From Desulfobacterales bacterium (GTDB lineage Bacteria; Desulfobacterota; Desulfobacteria; Desulfobacterales; JAHEIW01), in assembly GCA_030066985.1 (NCBI GenBank), contig JASJAN010000024.1, positions 62,001 to 126,000 of the forward strand: DNA of 64,000 nucleotides. The letters are read 5' to 3'. Below are positions 25,571-34,354 of this stretch, one piece after another. Each line of letters begins with the position of its first letter. The stretch's first letter is position 1. The notes beneath the pieces were generated by a model. The model saw nothing but the letters and a program-made list of their open reading frames with translations, did no database searches and was not told the origin of the DNA. The position numbers and the translations under genes were made by a program.

Positions 25571-26413
25571 ATGGTTACGTGGACCGAAACACAGCTAAGA
25601 CGATTGCAGGAGCTGGAAGCATCCGAGTCTGATTTGAACCAGGAATTTGAGAATACGGCTGCTCGGGAAAGTGCTTTCCAGAAAATCGAAAATAAGCAGG
25701 CGCAGCAATTACGGCAGCGCCTAAAAGCGTTTCGTGAAAATGAAATGAGGCCCGGACTATGCAGGCTTGAAACCAAGCTGGCAGAGGAGCTGATCAAACA
25801 GGGCTTCGTCCAAGTCACCACACCGATATTAATGTCGCGGGGCCTATTGCAGAAAATGTCGATTGACGCCGACCACCCGCTGAATTCCCAGATATACTGG
25901 CTCGATAAAAATAAGTGTTTGCGACCCATGCTGGCACCCCATCTGTATTACGTTTTGGTGGACCTGCTGCGCCTGTGGGATAAACCGGTCAAGGTTTTTG
26001 AGATCGGTCCCTGCTTTCGCAAGGAATCTCATGGTGCCCAGCATTCCAGTGAGTTCACCATGCTCAATTTGGTTGAAATGGGGCTTCCCACCGATCAGCG
26101 AAAAAAGAGAATTTCAGAATTAGGCGCTTTGGTTGCTGAGACCGCCGGCATCAGTAGTTATCGCTTTGAGAAGATAAAATCCGAAATCTATGGTGATACC
26201 ATCGACATGGTGGCTGGAAAGGATCCGGTTGAGATCGGTTCGGCCGCTATGGGCCCGCATCCGCTGGATCGGCCCTGGAAAATAACGGATACATGGGTTG
26301 GCATCGGTTTTGGGCTCGAACGGCTGCTCATGGTGGCTGCTAGCAGTAGCAATCTGGCAAAGATGGGGCGCAGCCTCACCTATTTGGATGGTATCCGCTT
26401 AAATATTCAATGA
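25571..26413 (+). CDS. pylSc: Pyrrolysyl-tRNA synthetase, C-terminal catalytic subunit PylSc
   Basis: A 280-residue class II synthetase catalytic domain, lacking the N-terminal tRNA-binding domain found in archaeal PylS. Motif 2 is FRKESHG (149-155); the pocket residues matching archaeal Asn346 and Tyr384 are N166 (TMLNL) and Y207 (IYGDT); motif 3 is GIGFGLERLL (244-253); LRPMLAPHLYY is the ATP/amino-acid pocket strand. ATG 25571 follows TTGAGGATTC; the upstream TTG is not needed. It charges tRNA-Pyl with pyrrolysine together with PylSn. Its TGA overlaps the pylB ATG by four bases. Confidence 0.97.
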   Translation: MVTWTETQLRRLQELEASESDLNQEFENTAARESAFQKIENKQAQQLRQRLKAFRENEMRPGLCRLETKLAEELIKQGFVQVTTPILMSRGLLQKMSIDADHPLNSQIYWLDKNKCLRPMLAPHLYYVLVDLLRLWDKPVKVFEIGPCFRKESHGAQHSSEFTMLNLVEMGLPTDQRKKRISELGALVAETAGISSYRFEKIKSEIYGDTIDMVAGKDPVEIGSAAMGPHPLDRPWKITDTWVGIGFGLERLLMVAASSSNLAKMGRSLTYLDGIRLNIQ

Positions 26414-27537
26414 GAATTAAAGTGAACGATGCAGACAAAGGGCAAGTCTTTGAAGCCCTGCTTTCCAAAATAAAAGCAGAAGAAAACCTGTCAACAGCTG
26501 AGATGTCATTTCTTCTGAACCTGCAGGATGAAGGTCAGATCGAGGCGCTTTTTGAAAAGGCCCGCAACGTGCGTCGCAATTATTTCGGTAACAAAATTTT
26601 CATGTACGGATTTATCTACGCCAGTACCTATTGCCGTAATGATTGCCGCTTTTGTCTTTTTCGCCGCTCGAATGTGCAAACCACACGATACCGCAAAACA
26701 AAACAGGAAATTATGACTGCCGCCACCCGCTTGGCGGATTCCGGTGTTCATCTGATCGATCTGACCATGGGTGAAGACCCTGATATGTTCAACGGCCCTG
26801 GGGCTGGTTTTGATCGGCTTGCGGATCTGGTGGCATCTTTACAAAAACAAACAGGGCTGCCGATAATGGTCTCTCCGGGGGTGGTGCCCGCGGGGGTTAT
26901 GCAGCGGCTGGCCGCAGCAGGCGCGGTTTGGTATGCGTGCTATCAGGAAACCCACAATCCATCGTTGTTCGAAAAACTGCGACCCAGTCAGGATTATCAT
27001 CGTCGCATGCAAAGTAAAGTTGACGCCCACCATTGCGGTATGCTCGTAGAGGAAGGTTTGCTGTGCGGGGTGGGCGAAACCCCGGATCATATCGTTCAAT
27101 CGCTAAAGGTAATGAATAAAGTGGGAGCGGATCAAATCAGAGTAATGAACTTTGTTCCGCAACTAGGGACACCCATGGCACAACAAGCGCCACCGGACCC
27201 CCTCAGAGAGACCCTCATGATTGCGATCATGCGACTTGTCTTTCCTGATCGCCTTATCCCGGCATCATTGGACGTGGCAGGCATCGCCGGGTTGAGAAGC
27301 CGTCTAAATGCGGGCGCCAATGTGGTCACATCCATCGTACCCCCTGGTGAAGGCCTTTTCGGTGTCGCTCAGCATTCGCTGAACATAGAAGAAGGCGGTC
27401 GCACAACAGCGGCCGTGCAAAACGTTTTGCAGCCCCTTGGGCTGCAACCGGCTAGCCGCAAAGTTTACCAGAGCTGGCTCAAAGGCCGCCAACAATTTGT
27501 CGCCAACCCTCAAATCCGCACGGAGGCTGCATGTTAG
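26410..27537 (+). CDS. pylB: Methylornithine synthase PylB (radical SAM)
   Basis: A 375-residue radical SAM enzyme that isomerises L-lysine to (3R)-3-methyl-D-ornithine, first step of pyrrolysine synthesis. The cluster motif is C75-x3-C79-x2-C82 in STYCRNDCRFC, after the family segment RNYFGNKIFMYGFIYAS. The start overlaps the pylSc stop (ATGA). Its own stop is TAG, which this organism can decode; the frame would run only about 40 codons further and overlaps pylC. Order pylSc-B-C-D-Sn is the usual bacterial one. Confidence 0.97.
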   Translation: MRIKVNDADKGQVFEALLSKIKAEENLSTAEMSFLLNLQDEGQIEALFEKARNVRRNYFGNKIFMYGFIYASTYCRNDCRFCLFRRSNVQTTRYRKTKQEIMTAATRLADSGVHLIDLTMGEDPDMFNGPGAGFDRLADLVASLQKQTGLPIMVSPGVVPAGVMQRLAAAGAVWYACYQETHNPSLFEKLRPSQDYHRRMQSKVDAHHCGMLVEEGLLCGVGETPDHIVQSLKVMNKVGADQIRVMNFVPQLGTPMAQQAPPDPLRETLMIAIMRLVFPDRLIPASLDVAGIAGLRSRLNAGANVVTSIVPPGEGLFGVAQHSLNIEEGGRTTAAVQNVLQPLGLQPASRKVYQSWLKGRQQFVANPQIRTEAAC

Positions 27538-28703
27538 TCGCCGTCGCCGGCGGGAATCTCCAGGGTGTTGAAGCAGCTTACCTGGCTCACAAGGCAGGCT
27601 GGGACGTTCTCGTCCTTGACCGCAAGCCGGTCGCTCCAGCCGCCGGTCTTGGTAACTCCTTCACCCGCATAGATGTTACCTCAAAAAAGGATCTAACTCA
27701 GGCACTGGATGGTGTCGACCTTGTTATACCTACCCTGGAAAATCCAGCCGCCCTGGACTGTTTACACCGGGTAACCCGGAACATGGAAATCCCGTTTGCT
27801 TTTGATCCCACCGCGTACGGCATTTCCTGCTCTAAAATCACATCCGATCAACTTTTCAAATCTGCCGACATATCCACTCCCGCCGGTTGGCCGGAATGCA
27901 ACTTTCCGGTGATTGCCAAACCCGGTATCGGAAGCGGAAGCCGGGGGCTAAAAATCTATAAAGAGCGAGCCGACCTGCCGGACGCCATCATCGCTGATAA
28001 CCGGGAATGGCTTATTCAGGAATTTGTTACCGGGCCGTCATATTCTTTAGAGATCGTCGGGTTGCCGGGACAATATGTGACACCGCAGGTCACCGAACTG
28101 GAAATGGACAGCCGCTATGACTGCAAACGGGTAACAGCACCATCGAATCTGGCCGATTCGCTGATTGATGAATTTGAACGGCTTTCGCTGACACTGGCGA
28201 ATACCTTAAATTTGAAAGGCATCATGGATGTCGAAGTCATTTTACATAAAAATGAACTGAAAGTGATTGAAATCGACGCGCGTCTGCCCAGCCAGACCCC
28301 GACGGCTGTCTATTGGTCAACCGGCATAAATATGGTTCAATTGCTGGGGGAGCTGTTTATAGACCGCTGGCCTTACACTGATCCCGTACCTGCTCGTGAA
28401 TCCGACGTGATATACGAACACCTTAGGGTAACATCTGATCGCCTTGAAATCGCCGGCGAACGCATCATGACGATAGAGGATCCCCTGCATATCGAGCCGG
28501 GTTTTTTCGGTGCCGATGAGGCTATAACCAACTACGCCGGAGGCCGTCAGGAATGGGTTGCCACCCTGATTGTGACGGAAGAAAATATGATGGCCGCTCG
28601 GGAAAAACGCAACAGCATCATTGATGAAATCCGCAAAAGCTTAAATCTTGACAATTATCAAGATTCCACCCCTGCAGGATTCGGATCAGGAGAAAATTTG
28701 TGA
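27531..28703 (+). CDS. pylC: Methylornithine:lysine ligase PylC (ATP-grasp)
   Basis: A 390-residue ATP-grasp enzyme joining methylornithine to L-lysine. The N-terminal Rossmann-like segment LVAVAGGNLQGVEAAYLA, the ATP-grasp core (FPVIAKPGIGSGSRGLK, WLIQEFVTGPSYSLE) and metal ligands in DVEVILHKNELKVIEIDARLPSQTPT are visible. ATG overlaps the pylB stop by seven bases. TGA stop overlaps the pylD GTG. Confidence 0.97.
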   Translation: MLVAVAGGNLQGVEAAYLAHKAGWDVLVLDRKPVAPAAGLGNSFTRIDVTSKKDLTQALDGVDLVIPTLENPAALDCLHRVTRNMEIPFAFDPTAYGISCSKITSDQLFKSADISTPAGWPECNFPVIAKPGIGSGSRGLKIYKERADLPDAIIADNREWLIQEFVTGPSYSLEIVGLPGQYVTPQVTELEMDSRYDCKRVTAPSNLADSLIDEFERLSLTLANTLNLKGIMDVEVILHKNELKVIEIDARLPSQTPTAVYWSTGINMVQLLGELFIDRWPYTDPVPARESDVIYEHLRVTSDRLEIAGERIMTIEDPLHIEPGFFGADEAITNYAGGRQEWVATLIVTEENMMAAREKRNSIIDEIRKSLNLDNYQDSTPAGFGSGENL

Positions 28704-29557
28704 CCCGACTGATCAACACTGACATTAGCGATATTGCTGCTAATTTGAAGAATTATGATGCGGAATTGGCTGCCCGGACGGGTCATACCCTGAGCAGCAT
28801 CGCCTGTCGTGCCGTTGACACCGGTGAAGGACGCATCAAAAACGTACTGCCCGATCTTCAGGTATCCGTCGTCCCCATATCCAGCGGCCAAGGCATCATT
28901 GGCGGTTTCTGCGATGCTGTTTTAAGCATCCTTGCACACATGGGTGCAAACGCTTTTGTGACTCAGTCCACGGATGTTGCCGGCATTGCAGAGGCAGTTC
29001 AAAAGAAGGCGGATGTGATGATGCTGGCCGATGATGAACGCTTTGTGGCGCTGCATATTCATAGCCGGAAAATTGCCGACAATGCGGTTTGCACTGGGCA
29101 GGTCTATGCCACAGGTCTCAATCTGATGACCGGCGGCTTGAAAGACAAGACAGTGCTGGTGATCGGTTGTGGTCCGGTGGGCGGCAGTGCAGCGCAATCT
29201 TTGGTTCATATGGGTGCCCGGGTTTCGGTTTATGATATCAACGGGGAAACCGCACAGAATTCGGTTGAAGCGATCCGTCACAAATTGGATACGCATATTC
29301 AGCTTGTCGATACGTTGGACGCCGCGCTTGTGCAGCACAGATTGATCATAGATGCCTCACCGGCCGGCAACATTATCCATGCACAGCATATTACGCCGCA
29401 TACCTATGTGAGCGCTCCTGGAATGCCGTACGGTCTGGATGATGAAGCCCACACCGCGATATCCAATCGAATTCTGCATGATCCCCTTCAGCTGGGGGTG
29501 GCCACGATGCTGGTCAGCGCCGCCAGGCACCACTGTGAATACCTTTCAGAAAGCTAA
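28700..29557 (+). CDS. pylD: Pyrrolysine synthase PylD
   Basis: A 285-residue NAD-dependent enzyme that oxidises and cyclises the lysine-methylornithine dipeptide to pyrrolysine. The Rossmann motif VLVIGCGPVGGSAAQSLVHMG begins near residue 150. GTG start at 28700 in the TTGTGACCC junction with pylC. Stop TAA, one base before pylSn. Confidence 0.96.
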   Translation: MTRLINTDISDIAANLKNYDAELAARTGHTLSSIACRAVDTGEGRIKNVLPDLQVSVVPISSGQGIIGGFCDAVLSILAHMGANAFVTQSTDVAGIAEAVQKKADVMMLADDERFVALHIHSRKIADNAVCTGQVYATGLNLMTGGLKDKTVLVIGCGPVGGSAAQSLVHMGARVSVYDINGETAQNSVEAIRHKLDTHIQLVDTLDAALVQHRLIIDASPAGNIIHAQHITPHTYVSAPGMPYGLDDEAHTAISNRILHDPLQLGVATMLVSAARHHCEYLSES

Positions 29558-29558
29558 A

Positions 29559-29903
29559 ATGATGGCGAAACGATATTACCGCAAACGCGTTGATCTTTTT
29601 CGGCTGATTGATAAGATTAAATTGTGGCCTTCGCGCAAAGGAGTTTTACACGGTATCCGGAATATTCAACTGATAGGGGACCAGGCTCAGATTACCACCC
29701 ATTGCAACAAAACCTTTATGGCCAACGATTCCCGCAACAGCCGCGCGGCCCGCTGGCTGAGAAATAAATGGTTTAAGGATGTGTGCCCAATTTGTCAAGT
29801 TCCCGCCTGGAAGCTGGAAAAATATTCATCCACCCAGTTTAAGCGTCACTACGGCTCAGCCCTGCTTTCTGAGGACGAGTTGGAAGATAAAAATAGCGGT
29901 TAA
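29559..29903 (+). CDS. pylSn: Pyrrolysyl-tRNA synthetase N-terminal subunit PylSn
   Basis: A 114-residue tRNA-Pyl-binding protein, separate from the catalytic subunit as in bacteria. It has the family pattern RKRVDLFRLIDKIKLWPSRK, HGIR, THCNKTF and a CPIC pair (C76, C79) which, with H31, may form the zinc site. Basic overall. The tandem ATGs at 29559 and 29562 start directly after the pylD stop; either may be used. It enhances PylSc specificity for tRNA-Pyl. Stop TAA. This completes the pyl set; no terminator was seen before the convergent transporter gene. Confidence 0.94.
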   Translation: MMAKRYYRKRVDLFRLIDKIKLWPSRKGVLHGIRNIQLIGDQAQITTHCNKTFMANDSRNSRAARWLRNKWFKDVCPICQVPAWKLEKYSSTQFKRHYGSALLSEDELEDKNSG

Positions 29904-30050
29904 ATATGAAGATGCAAGATACTTGGTTTCTATTGATAATATCTGCTATTTAAGCGCACCTGTGATATGTTGGTACCTGAAGATTCCGTCTAAATTAAAA
30001 CTGATGATTAAGTTTACAGCTCAAAGACTAATTCTCAGTCGGTTCGCTCC

Positions 30051-30962
30051 TCATCGATTTACCAAATAAAGCCCCCCACCCACACAAGCTAATCCTACCC
30101 AAACCAATAAAGTTATCGGCTCATTCAAAATCAACCCGCCCAGAATAACCCCAAAAAGTGGTGCCAAGAAAGTAAAAGCCGCCAACCGGCTCACTGTATA
30201 CCGGTGAATCAACCAAAACCAAACCAGAAACGAGGCAAAAGCTACAATTACGCTCTGATAAAAAAGCGAGGCCAATACTAATGGAGTAAGATTTAAGTCT
30301 GCAGGTAACTCGAACACAACTGACCCCATGGCCAGTAATGGAAAGGAGTATATGAGCTGAGCGAAGAGGGTTTGATAATGATTCAGATTCACCTTCTCGG
30401 TGATGCGCTTAACGTACAAGGTGGTGGCGGCCCAGAAAATGGCCCCAGATAGCGCCATCAGATCCCCTACCCAATAAAGGGGGGGCAGTTCAGGCGAGCG
30501 AGCCCGAAACACCGCCGCCACCCCGCAGAAAGCAAGTACCAAACCGAAAAGCTTGGTCGGGGTCAGACGGTCGTCTTTCAAAAAAAAATGCGCACCTAAC
30601 GCCACCCAAAAAGCATGGGTGTAAAGAATGATAAGTGAACGTGAGGCTGGGGTAAAAGTGAGGCCCCAGTATATAAACAAAAAATCCAGACCGAACAGAA
30701 GACCGATCACCAGGGCGTGACGGGTTTGTCCTGGAGGGAAAGCCACCGTATGTCCATTCATGCGGGCATAGGCCCATAGTAAGGCCCCGGAAACCAAAGA
30801 GCGCAGGGCGGCGGCCATGAGTGGCGGCATTCCCTGGTTGCTGAACTTGATGCTCACCGCATTGGCGCCCCACACAAAGCAGAGCAGAATCAAAATAAGT
30901 CCGGCGCTCACTGGCAAACGCCCTGTGGTCTGGTTATCCTGCAGAGATATGATCCTCCCCAT
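30051..30962 (-). CDS. EamA/DMT-superfamily transporter
   Basis: A 303-residue membrane protein with ten hydrophobic segments and two EamA repeats (GLILILLCFVWGANAVSIKF; GDLMALSGAIFWAATTLYVKR), typical of drug/metabolite transporters that export or import amino acids and small metabolites. GGGAGGATAC-type Shine-Dalgarno is not clear before ATG 30962. It is convergent with the pyl operon and separated from the next leftward gene by 545 bp. Substrate unknown. Stop TGA. Confidence 0.9.
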   Translation of the reverse strand: MGRIISLQDNQTTGRLPVSAGLILILLCFVWGANAVSIKFSNQGMPPLMAAALRSLVSGALLWAYARMNGHTVAFPPGQTRHALVIGLLFGLDFLFIYWGLTFTPASRSLIILYTHAFWVALGAHFFLKDDRLTPTKLFGLVLAFCGVAAVFRARSPELPPLYWVGDLMALSGAIFWAATTLYVKRITEKVNLNHYQTLFAQLIYSFPLLAMGSVVFELPADLNLTPLVLASLFYQSVIVAFASFLVWFWLIHRYTVSRLAAFTFLAPLFGVILGGLILNEPITLLVWVGLACVGGGLYLVNR

Positions 30963-31507
30963 GCGGCGGCATTATCAATACTCCGCCAATAATCGCTAAA
31001 TTCCAGATATATTGAAAGTATCTTCAAAAATCCACGCTCATGAAAATCTATGATACCATTAAATATCACAAATTGCCCAGGCGATGGTATTGAGCAAGAT
31101 ATCAAATTCCTGGCCGCTGGTTACTGGTCACGACTCGGCTGAGCCGTTCGGCTCTGCTTGACGAAAACGATCTCAAAAACAAAAATGGTACTTAGTCCAT
31201 TTTGCCACAACCTATAGACGCTGAAACTAAATTAGCTGTTGTAGAATACATCTCTAATCCATAACCCAAAACCTATTCTCAAAATAGTAGATCACGTTTT
31301 CCGGTTGGCCAGTTGAGTCCGCCTCCGGCGGATTGAGCCCGGAAAAAGGGGGAAACTGCGTAAATTTATTTTTTAACCGGCAAACGGGCTAACCCGCCTG
31401 AGGCGGACAAGCGGGTAACGGGCTCAACCTGTAAAATCCGAGCATTTTGAATCGCTTTATAATCCGCCACGAATATTGGCGGATTAGATGCATTTTGAGG
31501 ATAGGTT
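30963..31507. repeat. Intergenic gap with dispersed palindromes (R2 family, inverted)
   Basis: A 545-bp gap. It holds GGCTGAGCCGTTCGGCTC near 31137, the palindrome TCCGCCTCCGGCGGA at 31318-31332, and an inverted R2 module at 31376-31433 with CCGCCTGAGGCGGA. No coding sequence or promoter recognised. Confidence 0.65.
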
Positions 31508-32278
31508 TTAAATGTAGCCCTTGAAAGATCGGCGGACTACGGCGCTGTATACCCAATCGATCAGCGTGACAAAATCATAAACCGGCATCTTGATAGCATC
31601 CTGGACGGCCCGGCCGTGAGTGGGAAAGAGCGTGCACTCTAAAAGCATGGATCCCACCTCCGGTTGTTCTTCCACCATATTGCGCGCCAGCTGCACCAGT
31701 CCCTTTTCGAGTTGATAAACATTGTAATGCCCCTCGCCGGCCAGGATTTTCTGCATCTCGGGCAATACCTCTGCGCCGCTGATAATCACCCGGGAAGGAT
31801 CCGCTATCCCACAATTTTTAAGCACCGGGGCACCGTTGAGAACCTCGCCATTGGCAGTGAGCACCCCGACTTTTTGCTCCGGCTTCAGAGAGTTGAGGAT
31901 CAGCGGAACCTGCATCAAGCTCGAAAAAAAGCAGGGTACATTCAGCTCACTGACCACCTGCGGCAAATAGTTGCCGAAAAAGCCACAAGCACCGATAATG
32001 GCCCGACAGCCCTGCCGCTGCAGGTGCTTTCCGGCTTCGATCAGCTGGGATAAAACCGCCGCATCCAGCTCGGGCGAAACAACGCTTTCCACCGAGGCCG
32101 CCTCGATAGATGTATACAGCACCGGGTATTTAAAGGAGGTGGCGTTTTCAACGCTGCCCGGGGGCATGGCATAACCGGCCTGGCCAAAAAGGATGATCCC
32201 AATGGCCACACCGCTGACAACCTGTCCATCGATACTGTGAACCTCTTCATCTTTCAAATGGCTTGTATATGTGTACAT
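31508..32278 (-). CDS. Aspartate/glutamate (hydantoin) racemase-family protein
   Basis: A 256-residue protein of the Asp/Glu racemase superfamily. Two Cys-centred motifs carry the putative two-base catalysis: GACGFFGNY (about residue 96) and LLECTLFPTHG (about residue 215), as in hydantoin/Asp/Glu racemases and maleate isomerases. GGGAGGACAGT precedes ATG 32278. It lies downstream of an AOR gene and, further upstream, a sarcosine-oxidase-like gene, so an amino acid or hydantoin substrate is plausible. Stop TAA. Confidence 0.8.
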   Translation of the reverse strand: MYTYTSHLKDEEVHSIDGQVVSGVAIGIILFGQAGYAMPPGSVENATSFKYPVLYTSIEAASVESVVSPELDAAVLSQLIEAGKHLQRQGCRAIIGACGFFGNYLPQVVSELNVPCFFSSLMQVPLILNSLKPEQKVGVLTANGEVLNGAPVLKNCGIADPSRVIISGAEVLPEMQKILAGEGHYNVYQLEKGLVQLARNMVEEQPEVGSMLLECTLFPTHGRAVQDAIKMPVYDFVTLIDWVYSAVVRRSFKGYI

Positions 32279-32300
32279 ACTGTCCTCCCATATAAAAAAG

Positions 32301-32452
32301 GTGTCAGGTTTCAGCCAAAAAAAGTGTTCAGGTGTCGGGTGTCAGGTGTCAGGTGTCAGGTGTCAGCAAAAAAATGACTGTGAGTAGAATTTGATAATCA
32401 TTGTGTCAACGCTTTCGCTATCCTGACACCTGAACACTGACACCTGAAACCT
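32301..32452. repeat. GGTGTCA tandem repeat with inverted partner
   Basis: A run of GGTGTCA heptamers (about 32331-32366, one unit variant) and its inverse TGACACC units at 32420-32446 frame an 80-bp spacer, so the intergenic DNA between the racemase and AOR genes could fold into an imperfect hairpin. Repeats are too short for CRISPR and no spacers are evident. Confidence 0.7.
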
Positions 32453-32494
32453 AAAATAAAAAAGTGTTTTGAAAATCGTTGGCGGTACCCAACG

Positions 32495-34324
32495 CTATAC
32501 CAACTTTAGTCGATTCAGCGTCTCCTTGAGGGGCACACCGGCTGAATCCCAGCCGCGATGTTCATAGTACTCTTCAAGCATTGTCGCCAGATCAACCACC
32601 TGGCCCTTGGCCGGTCCCTCGGGCATAGGCTCTTTGAGCATTCGCGGCGGCAGGCTGTCGTCTTCCCTGGTAAATCCCGCCTCCGTCAAAAAGAGTCGTT
32701 CCAGGTTGTAAATGCGTTCACCGGCTTCAAGCAGCCCGGCCGGATCATAGCCTATTCCGGTGGCAGCACTCATGGCCTCGGTCATACGGTCAAGCTCCAG
32801 GCTTTCATCATGTTTCATCAAATGCCGCATGGCCACAAAGGCGCATACCCCGACCGAGTCGACTACAGCATAGATATCCTGCATCTGCTTGCAATAGCGG
32901 GCCTTGTCCTGCTCAGTAAGAGGATCGAGTCGAAAATCAAAATAGCCAAACTCCAGGTAGATCATATCGCCTTTCATATGGGAGGCGCCAATGTTGGAAG
33001 TCGCATAAAGAATGCCCATGCCTTTGGCCCCTCGTGGATCGTAACCTGGAAGCTCCAGCTTTTTGGCGGTTATGGAATACTCCGGGTGGCCGTATTTCTG
33101 GGCCAATCGATAGCTGCCTTCGGCCAGCTGGTTGCCGAATCCTTCCCGCAGACCCGTTTGTTCGGTCAGTGCGACCATAGCTTCCGCATCACCGAAGTTC
33201 AGGGTTCGACCTACGTCCTCCTGGGGCAGCAGGCCTTTTTCGAACAGCTCCATGGCGCAGCCGATGGTCATGCCCATCGAAATGGTATCCAGCCCCAGCT
33301 CATTGCAAAGGTAGTTGGCCTTGATGATCGCCTCCAGCTCATCCACGCCGCAAGAAGAGCCCAGGGAGGCCAGGGTTTCATATTCCGGTCCTTCGCCCTG
33401 TCCCTGCCAGCGGGGATGATCCATTTTTGTGATGCGGCCGCAGGCAATCGGACAGCCCCAGCAGGCGCCGGGACGAACCAGATATTTCTCGGTCAGAACA
33501 AGTCCTGAGATCTTATCGGCCCCTTGAAAGACACCGGTCTGAAAGTTGCGCGTTGGGCACATACCGGCCCCGGAGGTCACCGGCGGCATGTAAGCGGTTC
33601 CGTAATCTCTCAGAACCAATTTGCCGGCGTCGGCTGTCGCCTTGACTTCATCTCGAATTTTGCGTGAGAGCGCTTTGACGCTTTCCGGTTCGGCCAGGCT
33701 TACTTTCTGGGATCCCTTTATCACCACGGCTTTAAGTTTTTTGGCGCCCATCACAGCGCCCACCCCGGCTCTGCCGGCAGCCCGGTGTTTGTCATTCATG
33801 ATCGCAGCAATACGAACCTGGTTTTCACCGGCCGGTCCGATGACGGCTGTTTTGGCTGATTCGGTGGTCTCATCCCGCAGGATTTGGTCGGTTTCCGGCA
33901 CAAGCCGGCCCCAGAGATGATCTGCCGGCCGCAATTCAGTCTGCCCATCTTCAACATATAAATAGACCGGTTGCGCCGCTTGGCCCTCGATGATGATCAT
34001 GTCAAAACCTGCTTTTTTCATCTCGGTCGGGAAATAGCCACCGGAATTTGAGCAGGTCAGGGCGCCGGTCAAAGGGCTTTTAGTAATGACCATGTAGCGG
34101 GCGCCGGTGGGAATTGGCGTGCCGGTAAGGGGCCCATTTGCCATGATCAGTTTATTTGCAGCTGAAAGGGGATCGACCTGTGGATCGACCTCATCCATCA
34201 GATAGCGAACAGCCAGCCCCCGGCCACCCAGATAATCTTTCAGCTTGCTCCGGGGAATCTTCTCCTTTGCAACAGTGCCGGCCGTCAGGTCAACCCGCAA
34301 TAATTGCCCTCTCCAAGCATGCAT
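32495..34324 (-). CDS. Aldehyde:ferredoxin oxidoreductase (AOR), copy 3
   Basis: A 609-residue AOR with canonical YLGGRGLAVRYLMDE, ITKSPLTGALTCSNSGGYFP and RAAGRAGVGAVMGAKKLKAV, and cluster ligands CWGCPIAC. AAGGAGGTAAATGAC precedes ATG 34324. The C-terminus (PPRMLKEPMPEGPAKGQVV) resembles AOR copy 1 strongly, so these two may be closer paralogues. It follows a sarcosine-oxidase-like FAD protein on the same strand by 30 bp; oxidative demethylation or deamination by that enzyme yields aldehydes that AOR could oxidise. No ferredoxin gene adjoins. Stop TAG. Confidence 0.92.
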   Translation of the reverse strand: MHAWRGQLLRVDLTAGTVAKEKIPRSKLKDYLGGRGLAVRYLMDEVDPQVDPLSAANKLIMANGPLTGTPIPTGARYMVITKSPLTGALTCSNSGGYFPTEMKKAGFDMIIIEGQAAQPVYLYVEDGQTELRPADHLWGRLVPETDQILRDETTESAKTAVIGPAGENQVRIAAIMNDKHRAAGRAGVGAVMGAKKLKAVVIKGSQKVSLAEPESVKALSRKIRDEVKATADAGKLVLRDYGTAYMPPVTSGAGMCPTRNFQTGVFQGADKISGLVLTEKYLVRPGACWGCPIACGRITKMDHPRWQGQGEGPEYETLASLGSSCGVDELEAIIKANYLCNELGLDTISMGMTIGCAMELFEKGLLPQEDVGRTLNFGDAEAMVALTEQTGLREGFGNQLAEGSYRLAQKYGHPEYSITAKKLELPGYDPRGAKGMGILYATSNIGASHMKGDMIYLEFGYFDFRLDPLTEQDKARYCKQMQDIYAVVDSVGVCAFVAMRHLMKHDESLELDRMTEAMSAATGIGYDPAGLLEAGERIYNLERLFLTEAGFTREDDSLPPRMLKEPMPEGPAKGQVVDLATMLEEYYEHRGWDSAGVPLKETLNRLKLV

Positions 34325-34354
34325 GTCATTTACCTCCTTGGTTATGGGTGTTAT

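Noticed and set aside
32331-32366. GGTGTCA repeats as a CRISPR array
   Set aside because: Units are 7 bp, contiguous and without spacers; no cas genes are present.
32558-33508. Plus-strand frame of 316 codons opposite AOR copy 3
   Set aside because: It is the antisense shadow of a well-supported AOR gene, with no family motif or ribosome binding site.
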